Source of the DNA: Rodentolepis nana
Taxonomy: Eukaryota > Platyhelminthes > Cestoda > Cyclophyllidea > Hymenolepididae
Length of the DNA: 64,000 nt
Direction of reading: 5' to 3'
NCBI GenBank assembly: GCA_900617975.1
Contig: UZAE01012041.1
Span: 16,132 to 80,131, forward strand
A program made the position numbers and the translations under genes. The stretch's first letter is position 1; the number at the start of each line of letters is the position of its first letter. This document shows positions 61,721-64,000 of the stretch, piece by piece. The notes below the pieces were generated by a model. That model saw only the letters and a program-made list of their open reading frames with translations. It made no database searches and had not been told where the DNA came from.

Positions 61721-63458
61721 TGTCAGTAGACAAAAGCTGTTATAAACGCTGTTCTTTCCATACACACGGTGTCCGCCGTATTATTGAGGTAGGTTACCCA
61801 AATTTAGTAGCTATTTTACACCTAGGATTTCGCCAGAGAAAATCGTTGAGATTTAATCTAGCCCTGGTTGTTCAGTATCCGTTGCAGTTAGGAACCCGAT
61901 TAGAACATTTCAACATTTGTCCGTCAATATTTGTTTATTTTTTTTGAGTGCCTGTTTAATTCAGAATCGAAAATAAAATTTTATTTGAAATAGAATGATA
62001 TAATATTTGTGTTTCAAGAAGTCAAATGCACATATTAGGACTATTTTAAATATTAAAAACAAAAGAATAATTAATCGTGGTTACGACAAACTAATTAGCA
62101 TTTCATATGAAAATAGCAAACGAATTTTAATATTTGCTGTTGTTTACTTTTTATTCGCTGGAATAAGGTTCAATTTAATTGGTTTATTTTTCAGGCAACG
62201 GGATGATTCAAAGTCAATCGCGTTGAAATATTCACGAAATTTATATGTTGTCAGCGTAATGTGAAGTTTTGTTAACTGATGTTCGAGTACCAATTCGTTA
62301 ACAACAATAATACTAACAATAAAAGCTCATATTAATTTAACTTTAAAGTCTGCCAAAATCTATCAGTCGAAACTCAAGACCACAAGTTTTGAGTTTGAGT
62401 ACGAGCTCTTTTATGATGTTGATGGTTGAGAAGGAAATTATCTGCTCCCACATTATATATATCCCGATAGTATAGGTGCCTTAAAAGACAGAACAAGGTA
62501 AGTTTGAGGACCAGTTATCTCCCTTGAATTAATAGGAGGGTAGGGCAAACAAGTGGATGAGAGTGGCTGGAGGGACTTTGGAGGAAAGATGGGGTGTCAA
62601 TAATGAAAATGTTTATAAGAAACAGGCCAATTGGGGTACGATTGGAAGAGTGACAAACTTCATTCACTTTATTCATTACCAAGACAATAACAAGTAGAGT
62701 AGAGCTGTGAGTTAGAATGCACAGGTAAAATAAAGGTACCTCCACATTCAGAACCAAAAGTATCGGAGATGTCAATGGAGGGCAAGTTTTTGGTTGTTTC
62801 TTATTAATACATACTTTGTCATTGACGTCAAGGTGGTCACGTCATCAGCAAGCAATGATTGTGGTGCAGGAGGAGTTTCGAGAAAGTGTTATGTCAATTA
62901 ACTTCTGCTGAAATATCACCTACTTCTCTCCCCTATGTCAGCATTGTGACTATGTGCAAGGAGGTGGAGGGGGGGGATGATTTCAACAATTTTAGTTCAT
63001 AACATGGTGCTCTTTACTAAATATTGAAAGGGAAATTGTAATTGAAGAAGGCTATATATTTTGCCGTTCTTAAGGAAGAAATATTTAATTTGGATAGTCA
63101 GCTTGCTTGCTGAGATTGGAATAGGTGAGGACAGCGACTGTCTCGTGCATTCCCAAGAGACTTTTAATGTGGTGCTGCAATTGGAGGAACGTAGGTTAGT
63201 CAATAAAATGCATTGAATTAGCATTGAATTTGTCTTCTTGGATGACAAATTTCCTGGCATTTTTAAGTGGTAAGGGTGTGGCGTATTAACGGTGTTCTCC
63301 AGGGCATACAATTCCACACAAGGATTTCGCCTCTTTCCTAGTTCCTTACCTATGATTACTGACTACGGCATTCTGTTCTCATACGCTTGCTCTCTCTCCT
63401 GCATGACTCCTTCCAGATCTTACACCATTTACCTTTCGATGGAGCTTTAACTTCGTAT

Positions 63459-63461
<3 letters not shown>

Positions 63462-63493
<32 letters not shown>
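63462..63493. repeat. (GT)n microsatellite
   Basis: Sixteen uninterrupted TG/GT units. Confidence 0.95.
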
Positions 63494-63495
<2 letters not shown>

Positions 63496-63986
63496 CAAGC
63501 ATATGACACACGGTGCTTCAACTGCAACAGAAGCCCAAGATCGGCAAATTAAGATTTCCTTGAGTTGAATAACTATTATATGTTCAAAAATGATAGTTGA
63601 AGGGCTTTTTTAAAACTATACACAATAATGCACATTAACAATTCCCTCTTAAAAATCCACCTCATTTGTAAGACAAAATGTGTTGCATCTGGGATAGCAT
63701 ATAGAAACGGTAGAGGTAGTAATCAATTTTCAGTAGTTCATGGGACTAATTAGTCACATAAAGCAATCTTGTACCGCACATTCAAAATTTCACACTTCAT
63801 GATCTGCCACGTAGATTTCCCCGCTAAATCCTGTCCATGGCAACCCCTCTTCATGGAACTGTAGTTTAACTATGCCCGTCTCTCTTGGCATTTCGACTAC
63901 TTTTCCCATTCATGGATTGGAAAATAGACTAATTCTATTTTGCGCTAGGCAGGCAAAATTTATTGCGGCGATGGAAATATGGGAAT

Positions 63987-64000
63987 GGGGGGGGGGGGGG
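63987..64000. repeat. G homopolymer at the right edge (at least 14)
   Basis: Runs into the end of the window, so its true length is unknown. Confidence 0.9.

Larger units (their letters stand above)
60200..64000. other. Spacer right of SINE copy G
   Basis: Apart from the CpG island (61550-61720), the GT repeat and G runs (62969-62976 and right edge) I see no supported gene. ORFs at 62515-62775 and 62997-63317 (minus) lack splice or domain support. Segment 60540-60720 is GC-richer and may be an old repeat. Confidence 0.5.

Noticed and set aside
1..64000. CRISPR arrays, operons or ribosome binding sites
   Set aside because: The window is eukaryotic; the regular repeats found are coding repeats or microsatellites.

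Overview
The window is AT-rich (roughly one third G+C by eye) eukaryotic nuclear DNA: coding exons are separated by introns of up to many kilobases, splice sites are GT..AG, and there are short retroposons, a dead mariner transposon and microsatellites. Gene content points to an invertebrate animal. I cannot fix the phylum from sequence alone. One base is ambiguous (N at 50358).

Main gene (minus strand, 46716 down past position 1). Twelve exons, from an ATG at 46716 to the left edge, join in consistent splice phase and give about 2,497 codons; the 3' end lies outside the window. In protein order these encode: a basic, Ser-rich and Cys-cluster N-terminus (230 aa); one giant 4.9-kb exon of acidic, probably disordered sequence with five tandem 144-145 aa repeats; a short linker; a divergent SH3; a Dbl-homology (DH) RhoGEF domain over three exons; a PH domain over two exons; and an acidic tail. 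The SH3-DH-PH order and short spacing fit the UNC-89/obscurin signalling module (muscle M-line giant proteins). Trio-type or other SH3-RhoGEFs remain possible. A possible cassette exon lies at 40259-40341.

Upstream, on the same strand, is the first coding exon (49421-49646) of a probable mitochondrial outer-membrane protein with a MUL1/MAPL-like N-terminus. A complete but frame-broken mariner element (49718-51019, with inverted repeats and TA target duplication) sits 71 bp from its ATG. From 51 to 64 kb I see no firm gene: repeat remnants, a few weak exon-like ORFs, AT-rich spacer and microsatellites.

Most notable result: a dispersed 210-335 bp SINE-like retroposon family, seven copies in the window (5975, 26841, 27216, 32470, 33565, 53735 on plus; 60181 on minus). 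Most copies have 12-13 bp target duplications and an AT-rich tail related to TTTGAAATAAATAAA. The first about 72 nt of six copies fold as a hepatitis-delta-virus-like (HDV-like) self-cleaving ribozyme: 7-bp P1 with a G.U pair at the cleavage position, P1.1 (CC/GG), P2, P3, P4, the GGGCAAC segment and a GC(N)AA J4/2 strand with the expected catalytic C. Predicted G1 is the first base after the target duplication. The pattern seems intact in copies 53735 and 5975, with a compensatory base-pair change between them. All five copies inside the large gene are antisense to it, as expected if sense ribozymes would cut the pre-mRNA.

Other features: a strong excess of G/C homopolymers of 8-16 bp, one of which appears to have expanded in frame inside the mariner transposase; several GC/CCAAT-rich islands in introns that could be alternative promoters; and a degenerate second transposon near 37.1 kb.
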